A stretch of DNA of 37,034 bases from Chloroflexota bacterium (GTDB lineage Bacteria; Chloroflexota; Anaerolineae; CG2-30-64-16): NCBI GenBank assembly GCA_016876015.1, contig VGOD01000006.1, positions 28,920-65,953 of the forward strand. Direction: 5' to 3'. How positions within the stretch are numbered: position 1 is the stretch's first letter; every line of letters starts with the position of its first letter. Below the pieces are notes generated by a model, which did no database searches, had not been told where the DNA came from, and was given only the letters and a program-made list of their open reading frames with translations. The translations under genes were made by a program, and so were the position numbers. Below are positions 7,201 to 16,046 of the stretch, piece after piece.

Positions 7201-9945
7201 CTACCGGCTGGGAATCATCGGCAAGTACAACGAGCGATACGCATCGCTACGAGGCATCACCACGCTCTGCGGGCCGAACTGCTGGCCCGAGCTCGCATCT
7301 TGCAGCCAATACCAGTAGGTCTGGCCGGCCGCGGCCGTGCTGTCCACGTACCGATAGCGGCCATCGGCCGTCGGCGGCAGCGACTTGGCGGTCAGCCGCG
7401 CCATCTGTGCGCCCTTGGCGTTGTCCGCGCGCCAGACGTGGAAGCCCTGCGCCGCAAAGCCCTGGATTTCCCAGGTCAGCGTTGCGCCGGTGCGCGCCGG
7501 GGTCGCCTCGAACCACTGCACTGTCACCGCGGTCGGATAGGCATAGCCGAAGTCGAGGGTCAAGTCTTGTGTGATGACCACGGTCAACGTGGTGGTCAGC
7601 GGACTCTGCGAGGTGCGCTGATAACCGTTTGCCAGGCTGGGCGCGGTCACGGTGTACGTGCCGGGCAGCAGACCCGAAGCCAGGTAGTCGCCGGCCACGC
7701 TGGTCTGGTTGGCGCCCACGCTGTTGCCAGCCACATCTGCGCCCGTGATCTGCAACGGCACGTTGTAGAGGCCGGTGTTCTCGCCGGGGTCGCGCACGCC
7801 ATCGCCGTCGCTGTCCACATAGACGAAGCCGCCCAGCTTCACGTAGACGATCTCGCCGAAGTTGTTGTCGGTGGACGAGCCGCCGGGTCCGATCACGATC
7901 AGGTCTACGGTGCGGATGTTGGGCGTGGTGCTCTGCAAGCCGCCGGGCTGCGTCTGCACCACGAAGTAGCGGCCCGGCAGTTGGCCGGTGAAGCTGTAGC
8001 CGCCGCCGCTCGCGGTCTGCTGGCAGCCTTGCTGCTGATCGCCGGCGCTGTAGTCGCCGCTGCCGTCGCTGTCGCGGTAGAGGCAAACCTCCACGTTGTC
8101 AATCCCGGCTTCGTTCAGCCCCTGGGAGCCGTCGCTGTTCCAGTCGTAGAAGACGACGCCCGATACCGTCCCCTTGCCGGCATAGCCGAAGTCGGCGGTC
8201 GTGTAGTTCTGGCCGGCGCTGAGGCTGACCAGCTTGGGTTCGGGGCCGCTCTGGCTGCCGGCGATGAAGAAGTAGCCGGCGAGCGCCGGGCTGGTTTCGT
8301 CCACGTCCACCCAGTAGCTGCCTGGCGGGAGCAGCGTGAAGCTGTAGGCGCCATTGCCAGCCGTGACCTGGGTGGCTGTCAAGAGATCATCTGCGCCTGG
8401 TTCGAAGACGCTGTCGCCATCATCGCGGTAGAGGCGCAGGGTGACGCCGTTGATGCCATCGGGCTGGCTATCGCCGCCCTCGTCCACATCCTGCAGGCCA
8501 TCGCCATCCGCGTCGTTCCACACGTAGTCCCCGATGCTCGCAGGCAACACACAGGTGAAATAGACGGAATCCTGATCGCCCGGAACTGGCTGGTTGAAGA
8601 CGTCCAGCGCGCCGGTCGCCTCCGCAGTGTTATAGCCCTGGCTGCTGACGCCAGTGACGTTGAAGACCACGGTGGTTGTGAAGCTCTGCCCCGGCGCCAG
8701 GTCAATGCCGTTGGCGACGGTCAGATCTTGCCAGCGGACCACGCCGGTATCGTTGCTGAACTCAGTTTCCGGCGGCGTCGAGCTCTTGCGATTGTAGGTC
8801 AGGCACGTCTTGTCGAAGTAGTCGTTGAGCGGCAGATAGGCGATGTCGCTGCCGCCGGTGTTGGACACTACCACATCGAAGCTGACCGTCTCGCCTACGA
8901 CGAGGACTGTGCGATTCTGCGGCAGCCGGAACGTCTTGTCCACCGTCAGGCCGGGCTGCGGCAGGGAGGTCGCTGTCGGTGTGCGCGTGGGGGTGCTTGT
9001 GGCTGTCGCAGTGCTGGTCGGCGTCGGCGTGCGCGTGGGCGTGCTGGTTGAGGTTGACGTGCTGGTCGGTGTGCGCGTGGGCGTGCTGGTTGAGGTTGAC
9101 GTGCTGGTCGGCGTGCGCGTGGGCGTGCTGGTTGAGGTTGACGTGCTGGTCGGCGTGCGCGTGGGCGTGCTGGTTGAAGTCGGTGTCCGTGTCGGCGTGC
9201 TGGTGGGCGTCGGCGTGGCCAGCGTCTCCACCAGACACATCGCATCCGCCTTGGTGTAGGCGTTGCCAGAGCTATCGGTGTCCTTCAAGATAACCTTCAA
9301 GTTGGTCGCGCCGGACGGCGCCGCGGCCGCCAGTGTATAGGGGCCGCCCAGGCTGGGATTCGGGCCGCTGCTCTCCATGTCATAGGTGACGGTGTGGATG
9401 GCCGGGGTTCCGACTTCGGTCCCGGAAGCATTGTAGAAGCGCAGCGCGATGGTCGTCTTCGAACTGGGCTCGTGAGAGCCAGCATAGAAGGTCATGGTGT
9501 AGAGGGCGCCGGCCGTCACATTAGCCGATTGCGAGAGCACGCCATTGCCGCCGCTGTAGCGCGTCCAGCCGATGCGCAGGCCGTCCGGCTCATTGGGCAG
9601 ATAGGTCGTGGTCGAAGCTGAGCCGCTCTCCAGCGTCCAGCCGATCGGGAACCCGTTGCCATCCACGGTCTCGAAGCTCGGGTTGGCGAGCAACCCGGCC
9701 GGGCAGAAGCCGGCCGGCGGGGTGGTCGGCGTCGGCGTGCGCGTGCGGGTGGGAGTTGGGGTTGACGTGTTGCAGGTGATGGCCGTGTCGCCCACGGCGA
9801 CGCAGCCCAATGGCTCTTGGGCCGCCGGCGCCTGGGGCGCAGCGAACGACACCAGGGCCAGCCCAAACAGGCTCGCAATCAGCAAGGCTGCGAGCAGGCT
9901 GCCGGCAAGCACGGGCCTGGTGAACAGAGAAGTGGGTTCGTGCAT
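7201..9945 (-). CDS. Secreted SdrD B-repeat protein with carbohydrate-binding-like and Thr/Pro linker domains
   Basis: A 914-residue exported protein. Regions in order: signal peptide (hydrophobic 14-36, ending around AAPQAPAAQ); a short Thr/Pro linker; a jelly-roll, carbohydrate-binding-like domain (about 80-240, starting NPSFETVDGNGFPIGW); a long Thr/Ser/Pro linker (about 250-335); a DUF11-like domain (338-470, VSFDVVVSNTGGSD); three SdrD B-type domains starting SIGDYVWNDADGDG, VSGVVFYDWNSDG and KLGGFVYVDSDGDG, with calcium-loop-like DxDxDG motifs; and a fibronectin-III-like domain (787-905, FHVWRADN, TYWYWL). It ends SLYLPMIPSR. Probable role: cell-surface adhesin or sheath component. It has no LPXTG signal. 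Its own promoter and a palindromic operator lie upstream, and GGAGG precedes the ATG at 9943-9945. The last 320 residues are nearly duplicated in the next gene upstream. Confidence 0.9.
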   Translation of the reverse strand: MHEPTSLFTRPVLAGSLLAALLIASLFGLALVSFAAPQAPAAQEPLGCVAVGDTAITCNTSTPTPTRTRTPTPTTPPAGFCPAGLLANPSFETVDGNGFPIGWTLESGSASTTTYLPNEPDGLRIGWTRYSGGNGVLSQSANVTAGALYTMTFYAGSHEPSSKTTIALRFYNASGTEVGTPAIHTVTYDMESSGPNPSLGGPYTLAAAAPSGATNLKVILKDTDSSGNAYTKADAMCLVETLATPTPTSTPTRTPTSTSTPTRTPTSTSTSTSTPTRTPTSTSTSTSTPTRTPTSTSTSTSTPTRTPTPTSTATATSTPTRTPTATSLPQPGLTVDKTFRLPQNRTVLVVGETVSFDVVVSNTGGSDIAYLPLNDYFDKTCLTYNRKSSTPPETEFSNDTGVVRWQDLTVANGIDLAPGQSFTTTVVFNVTGVSSQGYNTAEATGALDVFNQPVPGDQDSVYFTCVLPASIGDYVWNDADGDGLQDVDEGGDSQPDGINGVTLRLYRDDGDSVFEPGADDLLTATQVTAGNGAYSFTLLPPGSYWVDVDETSPALAGYFFIAGSQSGPEPKLVSLSAGQNYTTADFGYAGKGTVSGVVFYDWNSDGSQGLNEAGIDNVEVCLYRDSDGSGDYSAGDQQQGCQQTASGGGYSFTGQLPGRYFVVQTQPGGLQSTTPNIRTVDLIVIGPGGSSTDNNFGEIVYVKLGGFVYVDSDGDGVRDPGENTGLYNVPLQITGADVAGNSVGANQTSVAGDYLASGLLPGTYTVTAPSLANGYQRTSQSPLTTTLTVVITQDLTLDFGYAYPTAVTVQWFEATPARTGATLTWEIQGFAAQGFHVWRADNAKGAQMARLTAKSLPPTADGRYRYVDSTAAAGQTYWYWLQDASSGQQFGPQSVVMPRSDAYRSLYLPMIPSR
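9020..9184. repeat. 42-bp tandem repeat encoding the Thr/Ser/Pro linker
   Basis: A 42-bp unit, encoding TPTRTPTSTSTSTS on the minus strand, recurs in register (anchor GTGCTGGTT at 9041, 9083, 9125 and 9167) with very few differences. Such an in-frame minisatellite can change linker length by slippage. It is coding DNA, not a CRISPR array. Confidence 0.9.
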
Positions 9946-9998
9946 GGTTTCCTCCAGATTGGGCTCGACGCCGCATGGGTGCGCCGCTATTCTGACAG

Positions 9999-10014
9999 TA
10001 GTACCACGGTACTA
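9999..10014. promoter_or_regulatory. 16-bp palindromic operator-like site, copy 1
   Basis: TAGTACCACGGTACTA: perfect 7-bp half-sites around a 2-bp centre. It lies just downstream of the -10 box at 10025-10030, at about +4 to +19 of the expected transcript, where repressors often bind. An almost identical palindrome precedes the gene starting at 15672. The binding protein is unknown and is not identifiable in the window. Confidence 0.65.
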
Positions 10015-10024
10015 AGCGGCTAGC

Positions 10025-10051
10025 ATTATAGCATGAGAAGGTCCGTGGCAA
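10025..10051 (-). promoter_or_regulatory. Sigma-70-type promoter of the 914-residue SdrD-like gene
   Basis: On the minus strand a perfect TATAAT (10025-10030) has TTGCCA (10046-10051) 15 bp upstream. The short spacer may make it weak or activator-dependent. It leaves a leader of about 70 nt containing the palindrome. Confidence 0.6.
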
Positions 10052-10106
10052 GGCTTACAATCTGTTTACAATCGTCTTGAGGAGGAGGTCGAGGGGATAA
10101 TACGCC

Positions 10107-10139
10107 ACGTGCCAGGCGCTTCCGAAGCGCCTGGCACGT
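10107..10139 (-). terminator. 16-bp perfect hairpin 28 bp after the stop of the 1834-residue gene
   Basis: Arms ACGTGCCAGGCGCTTC and GAAGCGCCTGGCACGT pair perfectly around a single central base. There is no strong uridine run on the minus strand. It resembles the hairpin 29 bp after the neighbouring SdrD gene (15991-16017). Read as a terminator or 3'-end stabiliser. Confidence 0.55.
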
Positions 10140-10167
10140 AATGGGTCAGTTTCGAGGCCGGTCGCTA

Positions 10168-13100
10168 CTACTCACCGATCAGCGAAAGGAAGGCGCCAGT
10201 CGCGTCGTGCGCCAATGCGGCCGCGGCGTGGTTCACTGGCGACGACGCGCCGACCATCGGCAGAAAGACGCGACCTGCGTTGCGCGGCAGGGTGACAGAT
10301 CGCGGGCCGAACTGCTGCGCTGTCGCGACCTCTTCGAGCCAGTACCAATAGGTCTGGCCGGCCTGCACCGTGCTATCCACGAAGCGATAGCGGCCATCGG
10401 CCGTCGGCGGCAGCGCCGCAGGGGTCACGCGGACTGCGCCGGCCGCCTTGTTGTTGTCGGCGCGCCAGACATGGAAACCCTGCGCGGGCAGGCCTACCAC
10501 TTCCCACTCCAGGATCGCCGCGCCGCGGGCAGCCGACGCCTCGAACCGCTGGATCGTCACGATGGTCGGATAGGCGTAACCGAAGTCCAGCGTGAGGTCT
10601 TGCGTGATGACCACGGTCAACGTGGTGGTCAGCGGGCTTTGCGAGGTGCGCTGATAGCCGTTCGCGACGCTCGGCGCCGACACCGTGTACGTGCCGGGCA
10701 GCAGGCCCGAGGCCAGGTAGTCGCCGGCCACGGTGGTCTTCGTGGTGTTCACGCTGTTTCCGCTCACATCGGAGCCGGTGACCTGGATCGGCACGTTGTA
10801 AAGGCCGGTATCCTCGCCGGGGTCGCGCACGCCGTCGCCATCCGCGTCCAGATAGGCGAAGCCGCCCAGCTTCACGTAGACGATCTCGCCGAAGTTGTTG
10901 TTATCCGACGAGCCGCCGGGGCCAACGATCACCAGGCTCAGCGGCCGGGTGTTCGGCGTGGTGTTTTCCAGGCCGGCCGGCTGCGTCTGCACGACCAGGT
11001 AGCGGCCCGCGATCTGATCAGGGAAGACGTAACCCCCGTCGCTGTTGGTGCGGGTGCAGCCTATGAACACGTCGCCGCCATCCAGGTGGCCATCCCAATT
11101 CGTATCGCGGAAGAGACACACCTCGACATCGCCGATGCCCTGCTCATTCGGGCCTTGCTGGCCGTCCTTGTTCCAATCATAAAAGACCACGCCGGTGATC
11201 GGCCCCTTGCCCGCGTAGCCGAAGTCCGCGTCCGTGTAGTTTTGAGCGAACCCCAGGTTCACCGTCTGCGGATGGTTGCTCGTGGTCGGGTAGTAGCCCG
11301 CTGCGATCGAGATGACGTCCACCGTGTAGACGCCGGCCGGCAGCAGATCGAACCGATAGTAGCCGGTGATCGTCGTGGTCGCCGTGACCACCGTGCCATT
11401 GAACCAGGTGAGCTTGACGACCGCGCCCGCGATGCCCGGTTCGGACGTATCGGGTATGCCGTCGTTGTTCGAGTCATACAGGTCTTGCACGCCATTGCCG
11501 TTGGCGTCGTTCCAAACCGTGTCGCCGATGGAACCTGGCGCGGGTTTGATCTCCGAGCATACATAGCTCCGCACGGTCGCCACGGTCGCGCCCGTGTCAT
11601 CCAGCGCGCCGCGGGCCTGGGCCAGGTTCGGGATCGCGCCAGGAGGACAGGTCGCCCGGTAGCCGAAATCCGCCAGGTTGTAGTCCTGCCCGTCGTTCAC
11701 CGTCACGGTGGCCGGCTCGTTGGCGGTGGTCAAGCCATAGCCAGAGGGCACTGTGCTGTTGTCCACATCCACGCAGTAGACGCCAGCCGCCAGGCGGGTG
11801 AAGTCATAGTCGCCGTCGCCGGCCGTGAGCATGGTCTTCTTGAGCGCGCCGCCCGTGCCGCATGCGCCGCTGAACAGGTTCACGCGCACGCCATTGATGC
11901 CTGGCTCGCCGTCATCGTCCGGCAGGCCGTCGCCGTTCAGGTCGTAGAACACCCGGTCACCGATGCTGGCCGTGCCGTGCAGCCAATAGCCGAAGTCCGC
12001 CGCGGTGTATTTCTGCCCGCTGTTCAGCGCCACGGTCAACGGCTGGTTGTTGGTAGTCAAAACGTAGTCGGTCGGCACAGTGGTCTGATCAACCACGACC
12101 GTGTAGGTTCCGGCCGCCAGGTTGTTGAAGATGTAGTAGCCGCTCGTGCCTGGCTCGGTGTGGGTGGTGCGCACCAATGTGGCGCCCTGATACAGATTGA
12201 CCACCACGTTCGGCAGGCCGGTCTCGCCAGGATCCTGTACGCCATCCTCATCCGCGTCGCCCCACACGCGGTCGCCGATGCTCGCCATCCCCTTATCCTT
12301 GGTAGGCGAGTTGTGCGCCGAAGCCAGCGTCACATTGCCGCACGCGCCGCCCATGCGGCTCTTGGGAATGGAGAACTCGTAGATCATCGCCCATTCCCAG
12401 TATTTGCCCGAGGTCTGGTTGTAATTATACGGCGGCGACTGGGTCAGGCTTGTCCAGCCAGAATTCTCCATGTTCCAGTGCAGCGACGTCATGGCGTCCG
12501 CGATGGGCGGCGTGCCGGGCGCCGGGCTGCCATCTTTGGTCGTCTGGCCCGAAGACCAGGCGCCGGGCACGCCGTTCAGGTAATCCAGCGTCACGTTGCT
12601 GTAGCTGCCGCCGGTATAGGTGATGTTGAACACCACATTATCACTGCCCGTCAGGTTGCTAAACTTGTGCGCTTGCGTCCAGCCATCCAACGACAGATAG
12701 GCGCCGAAGGTCTCCGAGTAGACGTTATCGTTGAACGACCGATCCACGACGAGCGCCCAGTAGCACATGCTCGCGCCGGCATAGGCATACAGATTCGCAG
12801 GCGCGTCGTTGGCAGGATAGGCGAAATATTGCTGGAACTGATAGTTGCTGTCCAGCAAGCCATCCACGACCGGCTCGGCCTGCAGGCCCGCGACCGAAGC
12901 TGCGGCTGCCAGCAGGGTCGTCGTGGTCGCCTGCGTCGCGCGGAAGCGCACGACCACCGCAAACGCCTGGCCAGGGGCCAGATCGCGGCCGAAGCTGGCC
13001 GTCAGATCGCTCCAGTTCAGCACGCCGTCATCCAGGTTATCGTTCGTGGCCGGCGTCGCGGCCAGGAAGTCCACCTTGCTCGTGTCGTAGTAGTCCTCCA

Positions 13101-15672
13101 AGGGCAGGAAGGTCACCAGGGTCGTGCCGGTGTTGGTGATGCGAATCGTGTAGCTGATCTCCTGGCCCATGTAGGTCGGCTGTGCGCTGGTGAGCGTCTT
13201 GCTGATCGCCAACTCGCCGTAGGCTGGGCTGTAGCCGAAGTCGGCATCCAGGTATCTCTCGCCCGGATCCAGGTTGAAGACCGGGGTCGGGTCGTTGTTC
13301 GTGGTGCTGACGTAGCCCGCTGGCACGGTGGCATCCACCACATCCACGAAGAAATCGCCGGGCGCCACATTCTGGAACAGATACTTGCCGCCCGACCGCG
13401 TGGTCTGCGTGCCGACTACGGTGTCCTTGGCGGGGTCGAACAGCCGGTCGCCGTCGTCCCGGTAGAGCTTGACCTGCACGCCATCAATGCCCGGCTCGCC
13501 GCCGTCCTGAATGCCGTCGTGATTCTGATCGTGCCACACGAGATCGCCGATCTCGCCTGGGCAAACGCCAGGCTCGGCGTAGATGGTGTTTGTGCCGAGC
13601 TTGCTGGGCGATGCGTGGATGTAGGGCACTTCCAGCGAGCCGAAGCCGGCCGCGCCGAAGGCCGCCTTGTCAATCTTCACCTCGTAGATGACGTCGTAGA
13701 TCCAGTTCGGATAGGTCGGGTTGGCGGTGTAGAACTCGTCGGTGGCCGGCGAATTCACCTTAAGATCGGTTCCGGCCAGGTTGCAGTTGCCGCCCGCGCA
13801 GTAGCCGGTGGCGTTCAGACTGTAGGCGAGAGATGAGCCCCACTGCTGGATATGCGCCGCGCTCCCGACGTTGACCTTGCCTTCGCCGCCGCTCACGCCG
13901 AGAGACGCATAGCCCGATGGCGTGCCGCTCTTGGCGTCAATGTAGTCGAGCTTGAAGTCCAACACGAGGGCGCCGTTGGCGTCGTAGCCGTAGAACTGGG
14001 CATGGTCCGAGCCGTCCAGGTTGCCGAAGGTGTGACCGCTGGGCCAGCCGACTGCGTTCGTGCCGTAGGTGTTGTCCACGAAGTCTTTGTCAATCGCCAA
14101 CACCATGTAGACCGCGTTGCTCGTGGGCTGGTAGAAGGTGGCCAACTTGCCGAACAGGACGCCGTTGGCGTTGTAGCACACCTGCTGAGCATCCGGCGAG
14201 ATGCGGTAGATGTCGTCGTACTGGCCGTCTACCACAGGCGGGTTGTTCACGAACACCGTGGTGGTATCGGTCGCCGAGTCGCTCTTGCTTGGCTCGTTGC
14301 CCGAGCGCGCGGCGACGACGGTGCGATCCACTGCGCCGGCGGCGGCGCCGGCCCCAACGCGCACTTCGGCCACCAGATAGTAGACGCCGCCAGGGTTGAT
14401 GCACACCGGGTTCGTCAGCGCCGGCTCGGCCGGATTGCTGGTTTCGTGGACGCCGTTCTGGTTCAGATCTTGCCACAGAAGGACCGTCCAGCCCTGGCTA
14501 GAGGTCGCGGTGACGGTCACGCAGTCTTGCGTGTCGCCGTTGTTCTTGATCCAATGGCCGTAGAACACGACCGAGCCGGCCGTGGCATATGCGCTGTTGT
14601 CCGGCTGAACGCTCAGGAGCTGGCCCACGCGTGTGACGTCGGCGGCGGTGTCGAAGCGGCCAGTGGCGACCGCGGTCGCGGTGACGGTGGTCGTGTCAAT
14701 GGCACCGAGAGTTGCGCCCGGCGGGATGTCCACCTGCACCAGGATGGGATAGGTCACGTTCGGGCCGATGACCGGCGTCTGCGTGATGAGCGTGTCTTCG
14801 GGATCCTTCACGCCGTTGCCGTTCACATCCCGGTAGACTCGCGTAGTCCAGCCCTTGCTGGAACCGGCGGACAGGCTGACTGCGGTCGTCAGGTTGCCCA
14901 CCGTTACCACATGCGCATAGGTCTTGGTGGTTCCCGAGACTCCCTCGTCGCTGTTGTCCGGCTCGACAGTGACGCCCGCCGAATAGCAAACCTCGAGCTT
15001 GGGACGCTGACTGGCTGTGCCGTCGTCGCTGCTCTTGAACTTGGTCTCGTTCTTGGGGCTGGTGACCGGCGATTCGAGAATGACGCCGTAGTTGGCGGCG
15101 GGGTTGCTCACCCAGTTCGCAGCCGCGGCGGTCACATCCCAGGCCGCCCAGTAGTTCTTGACGTCTTTGACGAATGGCTCGGTATCCAACGCAGTGGCGC
15201 TGTAGTCGCCGCCCTGGGCAGTCCACAGCAGGTTGGCCGCCTTATCGCGCGCCTTCCAGGTCACCTGAGCCTCATTCCACGAGGCGGTCACCCGCCGGGC
15301 GCTGATCGTCACGTTGCCATCCTTGACCTCTTTGACCCACAACGATAGGGTGGCGCTGGTCACGATCGCATCTGCTGGAATGACTGACAGGTCAAAACGC
15401 AAGAGCGAGCGGTTGAGCTTGCCGCTCTCGGTTTTGACGCGCAACTCGTTGTCGCCGCCCAGCCGCGAGTCGGGGCTATCTTGTTTGATGTAGGCGTCGA
15501 AGGCTGCGACTGGGCCAGGCTGGAGGACCGTGCAGGTCTGGCCCGCCAACTGCGGAGCAGCCGCCGCCACGGCGGACGGGCCAGTCACAACCCCTGCGCC
15601 CAGGCTGGCCGTCGCCAGTGTCAGGATCGCCAGCCAACGCACCGCCCAGTGAATCATCCGATCGCTTCGCAT
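10168..15672 (-). CDS. Giant secreted multidomain protein: DNRLRE, CBM9-like and six SdrD B-type repeats
   Basis: An 1834-residue exported protein. After a signal peptide (about 1-40) it has a DNRLRE-type domain (50-230; SRLGGDNELRVKTE, SLLRFDLSVIPADAIV) and two beta-sandwich domains (234-475). Two domains starting VVDGQYDD and VVDGLLDS (about 480-700 and 935-1115) recall CBM9-like folds. A DUF11-like domain (818-930) lies between them. Six SdrD B-type domains (first at 705, the rest about 1117-1710) carry DxNxDG loops. A fibronectin-III-like FHVWRAD/YWYWL domain follows, and VFLPMV (1802-1807) comes near the end. Unlike its paralogues it has 27 residues after that motif, perhaps from loss of an original stop. 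AAGGAGG precedes the ATG at 15670-15672. Likely a surface adhesin or envelope-associated polymer; the ligand is unknown. Confidence 0.88.
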   Translation of the reverse strand: MRSDRMIHWAVRWLAILTLATASLGAGVVTGPSAVAAAAPQLAGQTCTVLQPGPVAAFDAYIKQDSPDSRLGGDNELRVKTESGKLNRSLLRFDLSVIPADAIVTSATLSLWVKEVKDGNVTISARRVTASWNEAQVTWKARDKAANLLWTAQGGDYSATALDTEPFVKDVKNYWAAWDVTAAAANWVSNPAANYGVILESPVTSPKNETKFKSSDDGTASQRPKLEVCYSAGVTVEPDNSDEGVSGTTKTYAHVVTVGNLTTAVSLSAGSSKGWTTRVYRDVNGNGVKDPEDTLITQTPVIGPNVTYPILVQVDIPPGATLGAIDTTTVTATAVATGRFDTAADVTRVGQLLSVQPDNSAYATAGSVVFYGHWIKNNGDTQDCVTVTATSSQGWTVLLWQDLNQNGVHETSNPAEPALTNPVCINPGGVYYLVAEVRVGAGAAAGAVDRTVVAARSGNEPSKSDSATDTTTVFVNNPPVVDGQYDDIYRISPDAQQVCYNANGVLFGKLATFYQPTSNAVYMVLAIDKDFVDNTYGTNAVGWPSGHTFGNLDGSDHAQFYGYDANGALVLDFKLDYIDAKSGTPSGYASLGVSGGEGKVNVGSAAHIQQWGSSLAYSLNATGYCAGGNCNLAGTDLKVNSPATDEFYTANPTYPNWIYDVIYEVKIDKAAFGAAGFGSLEVPYIHASPSKLGTNTIYAEPGVCPGEIGDLVWHDQNHDGIQDGGEPGIDGVQVKLYRDDGDRLFDPAKDTVVGTQTTRSGGKYLFQNVAPGDFFVDVVDATVPAGYVSTTNNDPTPVFNLDPGERYLDADFGYSPAYGELAISKTLTSAQPTYMGQEISYTIRITNTGTTLVTFLPLEDYYDTSKVDFLAATPATNDNLDDGVLNWSDLTASFGRDLAPGQAFAVVVRFRATQATTTTLLAAAASVAGLQAEPVVDGLLDSNYQFQQYFAYPANDAPANLYAYAGASMCYWALVVDRSFNDNVYSETFGAYLSLDGWTQAHKFSNLTGSDNVVFNITYTGGSYSNVTLDYLNGVPGAWSSGQTTKDGSPAPGTPPIADAMTSLHWNMENSGWTSLTQSPPYNYNQTSGKYWEWAMIYEFSIPKSRMGGACGNVTLASAHNSPTKDKGMASIGDRVWGDADEDGVQDPGETGLPNVVVNLYQGATLVRTTHTEPGTSGYYIFNNLAAGTYTVVVDQTTVPTDYVLTTNNQPLTVALNSGQKYTAADFGYWLHGTASIGDRVFYDLNGDGLPDDDGEPGINGVRVNLFSGACGTGGALKKTMLTAGDGDYDFTRLAAGVYCVDVDNSTVPSGYGLTTANEPATVTVNDGQDYNLADFGYRATCPPGAIPNLAQARGALDDTGATVATVRSYVCSEIKPAPGSIGDTVWNDANGNGVQDLYDSNNDGIPDTSEPGIAGAVVKLTWFNGTVVTATTTITGYYRFDLLPAGVYTVDVISIAAGYYPTTSNHPQTVNLGFAQNYTDADFGYAGKGPITGVVFYDWNKDGQQGPNEQGIGDVEVCLFRDTNWDGHLDGGDVFIGCTRTNSDGGYVFPDQIAGRYLVVQTQPAGLENTTPNTRPLSLVIVGPGGSSDNNNFGEIVYVKLGGFAYLDADGDGVRDPGEDTGLYNVPIQVTGSDVSGNSVNTTKTTVAGDYLASGLLPGTYTVSAPSVANGYQRTSQSPLTTTLTVVITQDLTLDFGYAYPTIVTIQRFEASAARGAAILEWEVVGLPAQGFHVWRADNNKAAGAVRVTPAALPPTADGRYRFVDSTVQAGQTYWYWLEEVATAQQFGPRSVTLPRNAGRVFLPMVGASSPVNHAAAALAHDATGAFLSLIGE

Positions 15673-15864
15673 GTCAGCCTCCTTAGTGTTACTGATAGGA
15701 CATACGCAGTGGTTTCCTGTGCCCGGTCATTGCGAGGAGCGTAGTGTGCGACTGCGTAACTCCTGTTACTGAGAGAATTTCGGAAGTCCTTCCGAGACCG
15801 CACGTCTTGACCTTGACGGATCTCGTGGGCTTACGAGCTCGCTTGCTCTGCTTATGATAACACA
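15673..15864 (-). other. Long structured leader of the 1834-residue gene
   Basis: The 192 bp between the palindrome at 15865-15880 and the start codon contain no credible gene. Visible structure: a short stem TCGGAAG/CTTCCGA (15780-15795), GTAAC/GTTAC (15756-15769), a 27-bp fragment of the CATTGCGAGGAGCG repeat (15726-15752), and the AAGGAGG ribosome binding site. I do not recognise a known riboswitch. Confidence 0.5.
15726..15752. repeat. Half copy of the CATTGCGAGGAGCG interspersed repeat
   Basis: These 27 bases are identical to the left arm of the complete element at 18704-18786, but the palindromic right arm is missing. Confidence 0.9.
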
Positions 15865-15880
15865 TAGTACCCCAGTACTA
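15865..15880. promoter_or_regulatory. 16-bp palindromic operator-like site, copy 2
   Basis: TAGTACCCCAGTACTA: 6-bp half-sites TAGTAC/GTACTA. With copy 1 it gives the minus-strand consensus TAGTACYGKGGTACTA. It lies 192 bp upstream of the 1834-residue gene. A CTGACA (15896-15901, minus strand) upstream could be a -35 whose -10 would overlap the palindrome. CTGACAG also borders copy 1. This suggests one regulator for both SdrD genes. Confidence 0.6.
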
Positions 15881-15990
15881 CCTTACAGTTTGCTGTCAGT
15901 AGGTTTGAGCGCGTACCATAACGACCTTATTATTCCGCGTCCGGGCCGCGCTGCGCCATGATCCTGACTACAATCGCGGTGCAAGCGGGA

Positions 15991-16017
15991 CCCGCCAAGC
16001 GCCAGGCGCTTGGCGGG
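15991..16017 (-). terminator. 12-bp perfect hairpin 29 bp after the stop of the 834-residue gene
   Basis: Arms CCCGCCAAGCGC and GCGCTTGGCGGG pair perfectly around a 3-nt loop (CAG). There is no long uridine run on the minus strand. The adjoining TTTTCAGGAC (16021-16030) matches the right-hand bracket of the intergenic repeat modules. Confidence 0.55.
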
Positions 16018-16046
16018 CGATTTTCAGGACGAGGGGCAACCATGCT

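Noticed and set aside
7201..7233. Sortase LPXTG signal in LPMIPSR
   Set aside because: There is no T-G after the motif, no hydrophobic segment and no positive tail of the sortase type; no sortase gene is present in the window.
9020..9184. CRISPR-like regular repeats
   Set aside because: The units are contiguous with no spacers and are in-frame coding sequence for a Thr/Pro linker. The array at 3590-3745 likewise lacks spacers.
10141..13836. A 1231-codon plus-strand open frame, with others at 7300-9051, 13852-15348, 28448-29743 and 31681-32568
   Set aside because: They are antisense to real genes. Their Arg/His/Val/Gly-rich translations arise from the high GC content of the opposite coding strand, and no family motif or ribosome binding site is present.
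10168..15672. Cellulosome dockerin or cohesin domains, suggested by DxNxDG motifs
   Set aside because: The motifs occur once per about 100-residue beta domain with IGD...ADFGY framing, which is the SdrD B-type pattern and not the paired 22-residue dockerin repeats.
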